A stretch of DNA of 64,000 nucleotides from Podarcis raffonei (GCF_027172205.1 NC_070615.1:44066501-44130500), one strand, 5' to 3'. Counted from the stretch's first letter, positions 26,301 to 31,427 are shown. A program made the numbers and translations. The notes: generated by a model from the sequence alone, not told the origin.

Positions 26301-28230
26301 ACCTCATAGCAATCGCCACAACTTTGTTAGAGTTGCGGTTAGGCATTGTTTGACCTTGTTATGGGGTAGGGGAGGTGTGGCCATCACCTGCCCCTCCAAG
26401 CTTAAGGGTATTCCGTTAAAGGAATCCGGGGGTGTTGATCTTGTCTGAAGCCTGGGGCCATGAAGCGCTAGGGCCATGACACGGCCCCAACAGGAACATA
26501 AGGGGGAGCTTGAGTTGGTTTGCATAGACGGGGCTCCCCCTTCTGGTGGTTTACCCTTATAGGACTTCCTGTGCATTGGGCAGGAGTCAGATATAGTCGG
26601 GTCCATTCAATGCCTAAGCCAATACCACTCACATTCTGTAATCAATAAAGTTGTGGCCAAAATTTGCCCAATAACATTAACCTAATATCTGTGTCTTTGT
26701 GAGTGTTATTTCTCAACGAGCGGGTGGCTTCGGGGTCTTGACATGCAATTATGCCATCGAATGAACGCAGCAGAAAAACCCACCATCAGAGAATAAAATC
26801 AATCAATCGTCAGTTAGAAAAACTCTCTCAAGTAAGACCCAAAATATTGCAAACTGGTTTTGAAGGTATCCTAACAAAATTGGCCCCATAGAAACCAGGA
26901 GCTCATAATCTAATCCTTTGCTTTTGACACTCTTGACTGAGTTGCAATGCCAGGCTCATCCATACTGTTGTTTAGCGTGGACAATTGGCTTCATGTTCCT
27001 CCATTCATTCTCTGTTGTCCATACGACATTCTCCTCCAAACCAATGCCTCTCTTTCCACTTCCAGATTTTCATGGGTCAGGGATATAGTACAGTGGTACC
27101 TCGGGTTAAGTACTTAATTCGTTCCGGAGGTCCGTGCTTAACCTTGAAACTGTTCTTAACCTGAAACACCACTTTAGCTAATGGGGCCTCCTGCTGCTGA
27201 CGCGCCGCCAGAGCCCGATTTCTGTTCTCATCCTGAGGTAACGTTCTTAACCCGAGGTAATATTTCTGGGTTAGCGGAGTCTGTAACCTGAAGCATCAGT
27301 AACCCGAGGTACCACTGTACTTCGAAACGTCCAGGGGTCCTTTACTTTTACCTCAAAAAGGTGAGGGCATGAGAAAATCCGGACTGAAGGAGAAGGGCAG
27401 GCAGCGATTTGGAGGCAAATTAGTGCAGGGACAGGAAGCTTGCATTCCACCTTAAACAACAGTATGGATCAGCTTCCAGGCTGTGGTCACACCATACACT
27501 TAAAGCACTTGGCTTCCCAAAAGAATCCTGGGACTCAGCTACATTTGTGAAGATAAAGCGTTTTATACACTGTGGCACCAGATGACGCTGTGGAGTCCCG
27601 TTTTTCGCCAACAGGATTTCCCTGTATGACGTTTACAACGCATTTAACTTAATCGCTTCTTTGATGCGTCTAGACCCAACCCTGGAAACTGTAGTTTGTC
27701 CCTTATAGGGCTCAATTCCTAGCACCTTTCACAAACTACAGTTCCCAGGATTCTGGGGGGAGCCATACGCTTTTAATGGATGGCATTCAGAACTCCAAAG
27801 TCTTGGTTGTGGTTGTTGTGGGGTTTTTTTTACATAAACAACCAACTTCTTCATGCAAAAAGGGGTTGCATCTCCTTATCTGCCCAGCCACCCCATCACT
27901 TCCCTACAGCTGATGCGCCTTCTCTAGTTCCAAAAGCATTGCCAGGTGATCCTCCGGCTAAGGAGCAGATCAAAGACTTCGCAAGACCCAAAAATCATCC
28001 CTCCTGTCCCACCAAGTCACCTGATTGGTCACTGTCTTCACAGTGACTTGGGTATCCGTTTCGGACTGGATCTCTCCAGCGACAAATCCCTCCTTTTCAT
28101 CCTTGACCCAGACAGACTTCTTGATATCGTACGGCTTGCTTATGGCCTCGATCCTCTCTTTCTCGCTAGGAGCCAGAAATGGCATAGGATCCACATCATC
28201 CCCGCATTCTCCTTTATATCCACCAGGCAT
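1459..28230 (-). CDS. MYH16: MYH16-type sarcomeric myosin heavy chain, motor domain (5' part of gene)
   Basis: Class II myosin heavy chain: an actin-activated ATPase motor of the thick filament, in this family the masticatory 'superfast' isoform of jaw muscle. Nineteen coding exons: 28021-28230, 25379-25522, 23976-24132, 22003-22030, 19995-20091, 18820-18912, 17890-17953, 16971-17069, 16018-16121, 13309-13447, 11847-12115, 10487-10657, 9405-9584, 8218-8344, 7194-7255, 5465-5552, 4163-4280, 2327-2447, 1459-1595. They total 2408 nt, open in one frame (residues 1-802 and two bases of the next codon), with GT/AG at every junction. Visible motifs are the P-loop GESGAGKT (181-188), switch I NNNSSRF (237-243), switch II DIAGFE (460-465) and the reactive cysteines of the SH helix (Cys691, Cys701). 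The start [19 protein letters not shown] and the lysine-rich loop 2 match MYH16 as I recall it, not MYH6/7, MYH7B or MYH15. The neighbour KPNA7 agrees with this. The tail exons lie left of position 1. Confidence 0.93.
1776..2289 (+). mobile_element. 5'-truncated L1-type LINE insertion with 17-bp target duplication
   Basis: The same 17 bp (AAAAGGAACAGTAAGGC) lies at 1759-1775 and 2290-2306. Between them is an A-rich sequence resembling the end of squamate L1 ORF2 and its 3'UTR, ending in a (GAAA)n tail. The right duplication is about 20 bp inside the intron after MYH16 exon 18. Confidence 0.75.
2244..2293. repeat. (GAAA)n microsatellite
   Basis: About 11 GAAA units, the tail of the L1 insertion. 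Confidence 0.9.
2327..2447 (-). CDS. MYH16: MYH16 coding exon 18: converter (residues 717-757)
   Basis: Encodes the converter segment [19 protein letters not shown]... to NEYKIGHTK. It is 121 nt (124 in MYH7, as I recall). Acceptor TTGTCAG, donor GTACGG. An L1 target-site duplication lies about 20 bp into the intron. Confidence 0.92.
2790..3115 (-). repeat. LTR-like or other repeat, unclassified
   Basis: Contains a GCAGAGACTGAAGGTCCCC block like those of the LTR-like copies at 17-605 and 51470-52043, and a GAGTTTATTAGC stretch in the equivalent place. Family assignment is weak. Confidence 0.25.
3470..3570 (+). mobile_element. L2 3'-tail fragment
   Basis: GGGAGCCACCCAGAGTGGCT, then CAGATGGGCGGTGTATAAAT and ATT repeats: the L2 3' end without a coding part. 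Confidence 0.7.
3585..3925 (-). repeat. LTR-like fossil, copy 2 (partial)
   Basis: Matches the right part of 51470-52043, including the Glu-rich open stretch on the minus strand and a GACA end. Shorter than the other copies. Confidence 0.45.
4163..4280 (-). CDS. MYH16: MYH16 coding exon 17: SH1/SH2 helix (residues 678-717)
   Basis: Encodes [19 protein letters not shown], then [19 protein letters not shown](R), with the SH2 and SH1 cysteines of the force-transmitting helix. It is 118 nt. Acceptor TTTTGCAG, donor GTGAAT. Confidence 0.93.
5106..5418 (+). mobile_element. Sauria SINE (tRNA head, BovB-type tail)
   Basis: Starts GACGCGGGTGGCGCTGTGG and carries the B-box-like GGTTTGAATCCCCGCGACG. 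It continues through CAACCTAGCAGTTCGAAAGC and GCTGGCCACATGACCCGGAA to a BovB-like CAGAGTCGGTCACGACTGG. Diverged, with the terminal ACCTTT tail worn. It lies about 45 bp from MYH16 exon 16. Confidence 0.88.
5465..5552 (-). CDS. MYH16: MYH16 coding exon 16 (residues 649-678)
   Basis: Encodes [20 protein letters not shown] and IVPNEFKQS(G). It is 88 nt, the conserved size. Acceptor TGTTTCAG, donor GTACGG. Confidence 0.92.
5612..6000 (-). mobile_element. LINE 3' end, unnamed family (3 copies in window)
   Basis: Homologous in order to 29750-30300 and 35737-36260: AAATTTATATCCTGCTTGAT, a GTTTAGCAGGTGC block and AGGCAGGGAATT. The minus strand encodes an R(V)[10 protein letters not shown]-like end typical of L2/CR1-type LINEs. 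Confidence 0.6.
6632..7170 (+). mobile_element. 5'-truncated L1-type LINE (ORF2 C terminus) with target duplication
   Basis: The open frame (to 7017) encodes [19 protein letters not shown], then [10 protein letters not shown], like the C terminus of squamate L1 ORF2. It is followed by a 3'UTR ending AATAAAATTTTAAACA. Imperfect 18-bp repeats flank it (6614-6631 and 7171-7188, two mismatches). Confidence 0.75.
7194..7255 (-). CDS. MYH16: MYH16 coding exon 15: loop 2 (residues 628-648)
   Basis: Encodes [20 protein letters not shown](R), the basic end of loop 2, which contacts actin. It is 62 nt. Acceptor TTCCTCAG, donor GTAAGT. The target-site duplication of an L1 begins only 5 bp into the intron. 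Confidence 0.92.
7705..7858 (-). mobile_element. tRNA-Lys-headed SINE with CR1-like tail
   Basis: On the minus strand a tRNA-Lys(CUU)-like head (CAGTAGAGCACAAGACTCTT, GGGTTCAAGACCACATTGGG) is followed by GGGCAAAAGATTCTTGCCCA. A tail like the CR1 3' end closes it (GGTCCCTACCAACTCTACAA, TTCTTTGATTCTACGATTCT). The head is decayed, so it is not a tRNA gene. Confidence 0.75.
7872..8022 (-). mobile_element. MIR/CORE-like SINE, old
   Basis: Reads GGCAGTGTGGCGAAGTGGTT on the minus strand, with an AGAGTTCTGGATTCAGACC box and GTCCCCACTCTGCCATGAAG. This resembles MIR-type SINEs. Strongly diverged. Confidence 0.55.
8218..8344 (-). CDS. MYH16: MYH16 coding exon 14: loop 2 start (residues 586-628)
   Basis: Encodes [19 protein letters not shown]... 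to FKEEEAA, the start of actin-binding loop 2. Acceptor GCTCCAG, donor GTGCGT. Confidence 0.92.
8974..9334 (+). mobile_element. Sauria SINE, second subfamily
   Basis: Head GGGACGCGGGTGGCGCTGTG, then GGTTCGAATCCCCGCGGCGG. It carries the GGTGCAAGTAGATAAATAGG and CTCTTAAGTGAGATGGGCGC variants that set this subfamily apart, and ends ACCTTTACCTTT. Near full length. Confidence 0.92.
9405..9584 (-). CDS. MYH16: MYH16 coding exon 13 (residues 526-585)
   Basis: Encodes [19 protein letters not shown]... to [10 protein letters not shown]. It is 180 nt. Together with exon 14 it corresponds to a single roughly 310-nt exon of MYH7, so an intron splits it here. Acceptor CTCTCCAG, donor GTGAGT. Confidence 0.92.
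9610..9642. repeat. (CA)n microsatellite
   Basis: Short CA run (interrupted) just upstream of MYH16 exon 13 on the gene's strand. Confidence 0.8.
9716..10037 (-). mobile_element. L2 LINE 3' fragment
   Basis: AAT-rich tail, CATCCGGCTGGGTTTCCCCA and the reverse of the L2 C-terminal codons. Inside the intron between MYH16 exons 12 and 13, about 130 bp from exon 13. Confidence 0.82.
10487..10657 (-). CDS. MYH16: MYH16 coding exon 12: relay helix (residues 469-525)
   Basis: Encodes [19 protein letters not shown]..., the relay helix, to CIELLEK. It is 171 nt, the conserved size. Acceptor TTTGCAG, donor GTGAGC. Confidence 0.93.
10786..10976 (+). mobile_element. Sauria SINE, 3'-truncated
   Basis: Head ACGCGGGTGGCGCTGTGCGT through GGCGGGAAGGTAAAAGGCAT; the BovB-like half is missing. 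Confidence 0.85.
11847..12115 (-). CDS. MYH16: MYH16 coding exon 11: switch II (residues 379-468)
   Basis: A single 269-nt exon from [17 protein letters not shown] to [11 protein letters not shown], including switch II. In MYH6/7 the same stretch is, as I recall, two exons of 119 and 150 nt; here the frame runs through the junction without an intron. Acceptor TTTGGCAG, donor GTACAG. Confidence 0.93.
12546..13110 (-). mobile_element. L1-type LINE piece, split by a MITE
   Basis: T-rich sequence with TTTGCCAGTTCTGCATAGTC, shared with 60564-60590. It reads as reversed L1 ORF2/3'UTR. A MITE at 12737-12978 sits inside it. Confidence 0.5.
12737..12978 (+). mobile_element. TA-flanked MITE, CAGTGGTACC family, diverged subtype
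   Basis: Termini CAGTGGTACCTAGGTTTTTG and CAAAAACAGAGGTACCACTG are inverted repeats flanked by TA. Internal sequence differs from the other copies in this window. Termini and TA target suggest the Tc1/mariner-pogo group; non-coding. Confidence 0.8.
13186..13290. mobile_element. hAT-like foldback repeat
   Basis: Inverted arms around GAACTCAAATTCCCATCAG and GATGGGAGTTGTAGTCCCAC. This palindromic core recurs many times in the window (e.g. 23392, 39300, 47845, 50568, 58357, 59640). Confidence 0.55.
13309..13447 (-). CDS. MYH16: MYH16 coding exon 10 (residues 333-379)
   Basis: Encodes [19 protein letters not shown]... and [19 protein letters not shown]. It is 139 nt, the conserved size. Acceptor CTTCCAG, donor GTAACA. 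Confidence 0.92.
13690..13800 (+). mobile_element. Old tRNA-derived SINE
   Basis: GAGCATCTCCTCTATATGCA, AGATCCCAAGTTTCATCCC and CCTGGATCAGTGTAGACCAC match in order the reverse of 63190-63345 and part of 52125-52262. Confidence 0.5.
14311..14386. repeat. Compound (TG)n(GA)n microsatellite
   Basis: About 17 TG units pass directly into about 21 GA units. Confidence 0.95.
15089..15130. repeat. (AC)n microsatellite
   Basis: About 21 AC units without interruption. Confidence 0.95.
15425..15914 (-). mobile_element. L2 LINE 3' fragment
   Basis: TA/AT-rich tail, GCCCATCTGGCTGGGTTTCC, then reversed L2 coding sequence ([19 protein letters not shown] and [19 protein letters not shown] on the minus strand). 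Ends about 100 bp from MYH16 exon 9. Confidence 0.85.
16018..16121 (-). CDS. MYH16: MYH16 coding exon 9 (residues 298-332)
   Basis: Encodes [18 protein letters not shown]... to GEELLLTD. It is 104 nt, the conserved size. Acceptor TGTGACAG, donor GTAAGT. Confidence 0.92.
16371..16536. mobile_element. hAT-type MITE with 8-bp target duplication
   Basis: Element from CAGTGCTTTCCCCCC to AGAAAAAAAGCACTG. Perfect 8-bp duplication GTGTAATC at 16363-16370 and 16537-16544. Non-coding, 166 bp. Confidence 0.9.
16971..17069 (-). CDS. MYH16: MYH16 coding exon 8 (residues 265-298)
   Basis: Encodes [20 protein letters not shown]... to NKKPDLV. It is 99 nt, the conserved size. Acceptor TTTTTCAG, donor GTATGA, which is weaker than consensus at +5/+6. 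Confidence 0.92.
17113..17349. mobile_element. hAT-type MITE with 8-bp target duplication
   Basis: Starts CAGGCATGTCCAAAG and ends TTTGGACACCACTG. Flanked by CTGTAGAC (17105-17112) and TTGTAGAC (17350-17357), one mismatch. Confidence 0.8.
17618..17750 (-). mobile_element. L2 3'-tail fragment
   Basis: AAC repeats, ATACCCCACCCATCTGGCTA and GCCACTCTGGGCAGCTTCCA: the reversed L2 3' end. Confidence 0.75.
17890..17953 (-). CDS. MYH16: MYH16 coding exon 7 (residues 244-265)
   Basis: Encodes [21 protein letters not shown]. It is 64 nt, the conserved size. Acceptor ATCCCAG, donor GTAAGT with a split Tyr codon. Confidence 0.92.
18304..18740 (-). mobile_element. Non-LTR retrotransposon 3' fragment
   Basis: The minus strand encodes [20 protein letters not shown] and [15 protein letters not shown], the familiar end of an endonuclease/RT protein of RTE- or related LINE type. 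The remaining 3' part carries AAGAAGAAGAAG. Decayed; clade uncertain. Confidence 0.6.
18820..18912 (-). CDS. MYH16: MYH16 coding exon 6: switch I (residues 213-243)
   Basis: Encodes [20 protein letters not shown]... and the switch-I sequence NNNSSRF. It is 93 nt. Acceptor GGTCAG, donor GTAAGT. Confidence 0.92.
19045..19945 (+). mobile_element. L1-type LINE, ORF2 C-terminal end and 3'UTR
   Basis: Encodes, with interruptions, [19 protein letters not shown], the Cys-rich C-terminal motif of vertebrate L1 ORF2, then [19 protein letters not shown]. Ends AATCAATAAAGATGAAAATT. It stops about 45 bp from MYH16 exon 5. Confidence 0.8.
19995..20091 (-). CDS. MYH16: MYH16 coding exon 5: P-loop and loop 1 (residues 180-212)
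   Basis: Encodes [19 protein letters not shown] and then a short loop 1 ([11 protein letters not shown]). The P-loop binds the ATP phosphates. Loop 1 here is shorter than in MYH7. A truncated L1 ends about 45 bp from the donor. Confidence 0.93.
20258..20960. mobile_element. TA-flanked MITE, CCGTATTTTT family, long GC-rich copy
   Basis: Starts CCGTATTTTTTGCTCTATAG and ends CCTATAGAGTGAAGAATACG, flanked by TA. The outer part is shared with 53807-54336. The GC-rich core holds inverted pieces such as CCGGCGGGAACTCCCGCCGG. No transposase frame. Confidence 0.75.
21242..21660 (-). mobile_element. L1-type 3' sequence, degraded
   Basis: TTTATTTATTTATTTAACAT followed by A/T-rich sequence with a purine block, resembling reversed L1 3'UTR sequence elsewhere in the window. 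Confidence 0.3.
21716..21862 (+). repeat. Unclassified two-copy repeat, copy A
   Basis: Aligns with the reverse complement of 27545-27675: CTAGACACATCAAAGAAGCG, GTAAATTTAAAACAGGGAAA and TCCACATCGCCTTCTGGCG. I do not recognise the family. Confidence 0.6.
22003..22030 (-). CDS. MYH16: MYH16 coding exon 4, 28-nt micro-exon (residues 171-180)
   Basis: A 28-nt exon encoding (E)RENQSMLIT, the well-known micro-exon just before the P-loop. Acceptor CCCACAG, donor GTAAGT. The split codons at both ends join exons 3 and 5 in frame. Confidence 0.92.
22125..22410. repeat. hAT-like foldback remains
   Basis: CAACTGGTGCCCTCTGGATGTTGC, in parts ACTACAATTCCCATCATCCC and a reversed GATGGAAGTTGAAGTTC arm, in 22300-22410. 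The left part of the interval is otherwise unassigned. Confidence 0.35.
22565..23391 (+). mobile_element. L2-clade LINE, longest coding piece in window
   Basis: One open frame of 254 codons (22577-23341) covers the end of the reverse transcriptase and its C-terminal region: [76 protein letters not shown]. Then the L2 tail and a TTA repeat (23347-23391). The open frame suggests a fairly recent copy. Confidence 0.9.
23392..23492. mobile_element. hAT-like foldback repeat
   Basis: Inverted arms ACTACAGTTCCCATCATCCC and GGGATGATGGGAGTTGTAGT flank an ACCATTGGTCCTGCTAGCTA core, directly abutting the L2 tail. Confidence 0.65.
23530..23840 (-). mobile_element. Old tRNA-derived SINE pieces
   Basis: CCTACCTGGAGATGCCAGGA and TCCTCTACCACTGAGCTTTG (reversed A/B-box region), then AGGAAGCTGCCTTATGCTGA and TCTGTGTTGTCTACACTGAC. 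The same family as 63190-63345. Confidence 0.55.
23976..24132 (-). CDS. MYH16: MYH16 coding exon 3 (residues 119-171)
   Basis: Encodes [19 protein letters not shown]..., the conserved [16 protein letters not shown] region just before the P-loop. It is 157 nt, the usual size of this exon in sarcomeric myosins. Donor GTGAGT with a split codon. Confidence 0.93.
24156..24266 (+). mobile_element. L2 3'-tail fragment
   Basis: TTGTTGGAAGCCACCCAGAG, CAGCCAGATGGGCGGGGTAT and ATT repeats, starting about 25 bp from MYH16 exon 3 on the acceptor side. Confidence 0.8.
24614..24973 (-). mobile_element. Sauria SINE, full length
   Basis: Reverse of the family: (AAAGGT)n tail, GACCATTAGGTCCAGTCGTG, through GAACTGCTAGGTTGGCAGGA to the tRNA-like head ending CGCCACCCACGTCCC. 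Confidence 0.93.
24985..25230 (-). mobile_element. L2-like LINE 3' end, second family
   Basis: The minus strand encodes FSVVAP-like sequence and [24 protein letters not shown], a LINE C terminus different from the common L2 above. Related to 45200-45370. Confidence 0.6.
25379..25522 (-). CDS. MYH16: MYH16 coding exon 2 (residues 71-118)
   Basis: Begins [17 protein letters not shown] and ends ...[10 protein letters not shown]. Acceptor CCCACAG, donor GTAAGT. It contains the conserved MNPPKF and the NEASVLDNL segment of the motor entry. Confidence 0.93.
25607..25965 (-). mobile_element. Sauria SINE, second subfamily, full length
   Basis: AAAGGTAAAGGTACCCCTGC tail, ACTTCCGGGTCACGTGGCCA, then the head with CCGCGTCCC at 25957-25965. 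The same subfamily as 8974 and 39504. Confidence 0.93.
26042..26163 (+). mobile_element. CAGTGGTACC MITE, half copy
   Basis: Left half only: CAGTGGTACCTCTGGATAC, TTGTTCCGGAGGTCCGTTCT and AATGGGGTCTCCCGCTGCTT. Confidence 0.75.
26330..26746 (+). repeat. Solo-LTR candidate, fossil
   Basis: Non-coding block with a promoter-like GC-rich part, TAGGACTTCCTGTGCATTGG and CAATAAAGTTGTGGCCAAAA (poly(A) signal). It ends GGGTGGCTTCGGGGTCTTGACA. The layout suggests a single LTR; superfamily not determined and ends approximate. Confidence 0.4.
27091..27317 (+). mobile_element. TA-flanked CAGTGGTACC MITE
   Basis: Starts CAGTGGTACCTCGGGTTAAG and ends AACCCGAGGTACCACTG, flanked by TA on both sides. 227 bp, non-coding. 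Confidence 0.9.
27545..27675 (-). repeat. Unclassified two-copy repeat, copy B
   Basis: Reverse complement aligns with 21716-21862: CTAGACGCATCAAAGAAGCG, ACAGGGAAATCCTGTTGGCG and CTCCACAGCGTCATCTGGTG. Confidence 0.6.
28021..28230 (-). CDS. MYH16: MYH16 coding exon 1 (residues 1-70)
   Basis: The N-terminal SH3-like subdomain begins [15 protein letters not shown]. The exon ends in frame at ...TVTNQ followed by donor GTGACT. It is 210 nt, exactly 70 codons. Confidence 0.93.
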
Positions 28231-28302
28231 CTTGGCTCGGGGTTAGGCACCAGGCAGAAGAGGGAAGGAAGAAGAAGAGGCTAGGAAGAGTGTTGTGGAC
28301 TC
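28231..28302 (-). promoter_or_regulatory. MYH16: MYH16 5'UTR part of first coding exon
   Basis: Upstream of the MYH16 ATG, the minus strand carries a pyrimidine-rich tract ending TTTCCCTACCCAG, giving a likely acceptor at 28303-28304. The exon would then carry about 72 nt of 5'UTR before the ATG, which has A at -3. An upstream non-coding exon is implied, as in other sarcomeric myosins, but I could not locate it. Confidence 0.5.
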
Positions 28303-28718
28303 CTGGGTAGGGAAAAATAAAAATCAGAACACTGTCTCAAAGTTAAAATAGATAAATAGGGGACCTGTTAAATTTCTTCCTGTAGCTGTCTATGTTTTCT
28401 TTCCAACCAGCAGAGGGTTGGTCCATTGGTCCATTTGTTGGTTCTACCTCTCACTTGCTCTGGCGCCACCTGCTGTTGGTCTCCCAGCCTTCCACCCTAC
28501 CAGTCCCAAAGGGAACCAGCTGCCACTGACTCTCAATGCTTAAGCGACGGTGTGGTTTATTTATATACTGCTTTGGGGCGCAAAGGTCCCAGAAGCGGTA
28601 AACAGCATATTGCCAAAAAAGAAATAAGACAGTCGAAGTAGAACAAACGCAATTGATTAATCAAAACAAGAGCCAAAAAATAAAATAGCAAAACCACCAA
28701 ACACCTACCCAAGCGTTA

Positions 28719-28719
<1 letters not shown>

Positions 28720-28758
<39 letters not shown>

Positions 28759-28865
28759 GTAATAATAATTTATTTTTTATACCCCGCTCATCTGGCTGGG
28801 TTTCCCCAGCCACTCTGGGCGGCTTTCAACAGAATATTAAAATCCAATAGTCTATTAAATAACAC
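28720..28865 (-). mobile_element. L2 3'-tail fragment with (AAT)n
   Basis: About 12 AAT units, then ATACCCCGCTCATCTGGCTG and GCCACTCTGGGCGGCTTTCA. Confidence 0.8.
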
Positions 28866-28899
28866 CAGTTAATACCAGTGTTAAGAATACTAGTTAACC

Positions 28900-29388
28900 C
28901 TATGGAGAGAGAATTAGAATAAGGCTTCACACTTTAGTTTCTTGCGTGTACCGCAATCCAGGCTGTACCACAATTCCCTCCCGCCTCCTACCAGGAACGG
29001 CCCTGGAGTACCTACCAGAGAACAGGACACAGAGACACCCCTGGTTAACAAGAGACTGGCTGGTCTCTTTTATACCCAAACAACGAGAGTCTTGAAGATA
29101 TCACTTTCTCCCTATGAGTACCGGCGACTTTGCTTAAGGGAAGCTGATTGGCCCAGGATCAGATCCCTCAGGAGAGATCAAGTGTTGCCTCAGTTTCTTG
29201 GGGATTTCTTCTTCCTTCTCTTCTTCCTTATAGGGTGTCTTATAAACACGGCCTTGTGGCTCGAGGGACCGGAGGAGAGGCCAAAATAGAAGCCCTGCCT
29301 TGCAGATTTCTCTCATTAAAGGCACCGTCTGAGCCGAGGCTCCGTTGCGCCAGGTGAAGGGAGAGACTTGGGTCGGCTAGCGGTGAGA
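28900..29388. repeat. LTR-like or other moderate repeat, uncertain
   Basis: Non-coding block with ACCTACCAGAGAACAGGACA, TGGTCTCTTTTATACCCAAA and a TTTCTCTCATTAAAGGCAC stretch. It ends where the sequence shared with 56146-56240 begins. No clear ends seen. Confidence 0.25.
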
Positions 29389-29484
29389 AGGAAGACAGAG
29401 TGAAAGCAGATTCAGACAATGGGTGGCTCATGTCAAGTGCAGTGAGGAGAGACCGAAAAGAGAGATCAATGCATAATATGCATA
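29389..29484. repeat. 95-bp segment shared in reverse with 56146-56240
   Basis: GCAGATTCAGACAATGGGTG, CTCATGTCAAGTGCAGTGAG and AGAGAGATCAATGCATAATA recur in reverse complement directly beside the MITE at 55948-56145. Confidence 0.7.
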
Positions 29485-29710
29485 CAGTGGTACCTCGGGT
29501 TATAGACGCTTCAGGTTACAGACTCCGCTAACCCAGAAATAGTACCTCAGGTTAAGAACTTTGCTTCAGGATGAGAACAGAAATCGTGCTCCAGCGGCGC
29601 GGCAGCAGCAGGAGGCCCCATTAGCTAAAGTGGTGCTTCAGGTTAAGAACAGTTTCAGGTTAAGAACAGACCTCTGGAACGAATTATGTACTTAACCTGA
29701 GGTACCACTG
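29485..29710 (-). mobile_element. TA-flanked CAGTGGTACC MITE
   Basis: CAGTGGTACCTCGGGTTATA to TAACCTGAGGTACCACTG, flanked by TA. Orientation opposite to 27091. Confidence 0.9.
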
Positions 29711-29749
29711 TATATAGTCCAGTGCTTGGACTGAAATCATTTGGTTTAT

Positions 29750-30300
29750 CCTTTTATTTCCTAAAATTTATACACTGCTTGATTGGTTTTCTTATAATTA
29801 TTTTCAAAACAACGGTTAAAATAAACAACACGGAATAAAGATAAAAAATTGAAAATGTAAACAAAGAATTATATATACATATATATTTATTTGTAACCTA
29901 ATATATTTTGTATAAATAAATTTGGAGCCCATTTATACAAAATATAGTAGGTTAAATCAATTTGTATGTGTGTATGTGTGTGTGTGTGTGTGTTGAGATA
30001 ATAATATATTACATCTCTTGATTGTAAAAAAAACTCCAACACCCTCAAAGCGGTTTACAAAAAGATAAAATGATAAAATCAAGAAAAATGTAAACAATAA
30101 TTTAAAACATACAAAAAGCTGAAACACTAGAATAGATTAAGATTCACATCAACTTTCTAAGCATCTGGATAGGCTTGTCTAAACAGGAATCATTTTAGCA
30201 GGTGCCAAAAGGGGATGATTTTAGTGGTTCTGATATAGCCTGCTATGTTTAAAGTTATTCCATTTGCATGAAAAGATTCATACTGCAATATTTAATATTG
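29750..30300 (-). mobile_element. LINE 3' end, unnamed family
   Basis: Contains AAAATTTATACACTGCTTGA, CAAAGCGGTTTACAAAAAGA and CAGGAATCATTTTAGCAGG, parallel to 35737-36260 and 5612-6000. Its uninterrupted CAGGAATCATTTTAGC serves as the empty site for the MITE at 35948. Confidence 0.6.
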
Positions 30301-31176
30301 AACATTTAAAAGTTGAAGCCCAGGGGAGAGGTGGAGAACCTGTGGCCCTTTGGACGTTGTTGAGCTACAACTCCCAGCATCTCATCAGCACCAGATTTAG
30401 GGTGCTGCAGGCAGTTCCCCTGAACAGGGCACCAAGCTGAGGGGGCCACAAAACCGAACAGCTCCATAATTGAGAAGATGCATTTGGGGGCACCAAATTT
30501 TGGCCTTGGCCAAGGCGCCAAATTACAAAAGACTACCAAAGTCTCGTCATTGGTCTCATCATTAGCTAAGTGAGCCAGGGCTGATGAGAGATGGAGTCCA
30601 AGAACATCTGGAGGACCACAGGTTCCCCTTCCTTGGCCTGGAGGGCTTGTCAGTTATCCACTGTCTTTGCGTCCATTGCTCTGAAAACACTGGGTAACCC
30701 TTACTCCTCCAGCCGTGTTTTGAACGGCTAAATGCGCTCTACTGTGTTAGGCTGCAGGCGCAGGGTCGTCGAGAAGCTACAACGGTGCTGTTGTACCTGG
30801 CTCCTTGCCCTCGCTTCCCTGATGTTACTCTGCCAAGTGCCCTGCACCTTGTTGCCGCTATATAAATAATCATCAGGGCTGTCGACAGGCTGAGAACATT
30901 GTCTTCAATCAATTGTGTGAGTGTTAGTTACATGTGCATAAATGTGCAAATGAGCAAAAACAACAATTCTGCGCATCCACAAAGCAATGGACTGTGACCA
31001 GGATGAGGGAAAAAGGCTCCCTTCTGGGCTTATCTACAGCTCCATTTCCCCCAGAAAAAGCTGAAGTTCAGCACTGAAACAGAACAAATGGCAATCAGGT
31101 TTTCCATGGATTGTCATTTGTTCCGATTGAGCGCTAAAGAGTGGGTTTTTCAAGGCAAAGGCAGAACCACTTAGAT

Positions 31177-31427
31177 CATGGGTAGGCAAACTAAGGCCCG
31201 GGGGCTGGATCCGGCCCAATAGTTTTCTAAATCCAGCCTGCGGACGGTCCGGGAATCAGGGTGTTTTTACATGAGTAGAATGTGTCCTTTTATTTAAAAT
31301 GCATCTCTGGGTTATTTGTGGGGCATAGGAATTCATTCATTCCCCCCCCAAAAAAATATAGTCTGCCCCGCCACAAGGTCTGAGGGACTGTGGACAGCCC
31401 CCTGCTGAAAAAGTTTGCTGACCCCTG
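31177..31427 (-). mobile_element. hAT-type non-autonomous element with 8-bp target duplication
   Basis: CATGGGTAGGCAAACTAAGG to AAGTTTGCTGACCCCTG. Flanks ACTTAGAT (31169-31176) and ACTTACAT (31428-31435), one mismatch. The same family as 46088-46335 and 58503-58754. Confidence 0.88.

Noticed and set aside
1459-28230. Identification as MYH6/MYH7, MYH7B or MYH15
   Set aside because: The N terminus [12 protein letters not shown], short loop 1, loop 2 KKQKRGSS, exon layout and KPNA7 linkage all fit MYH16 instead.
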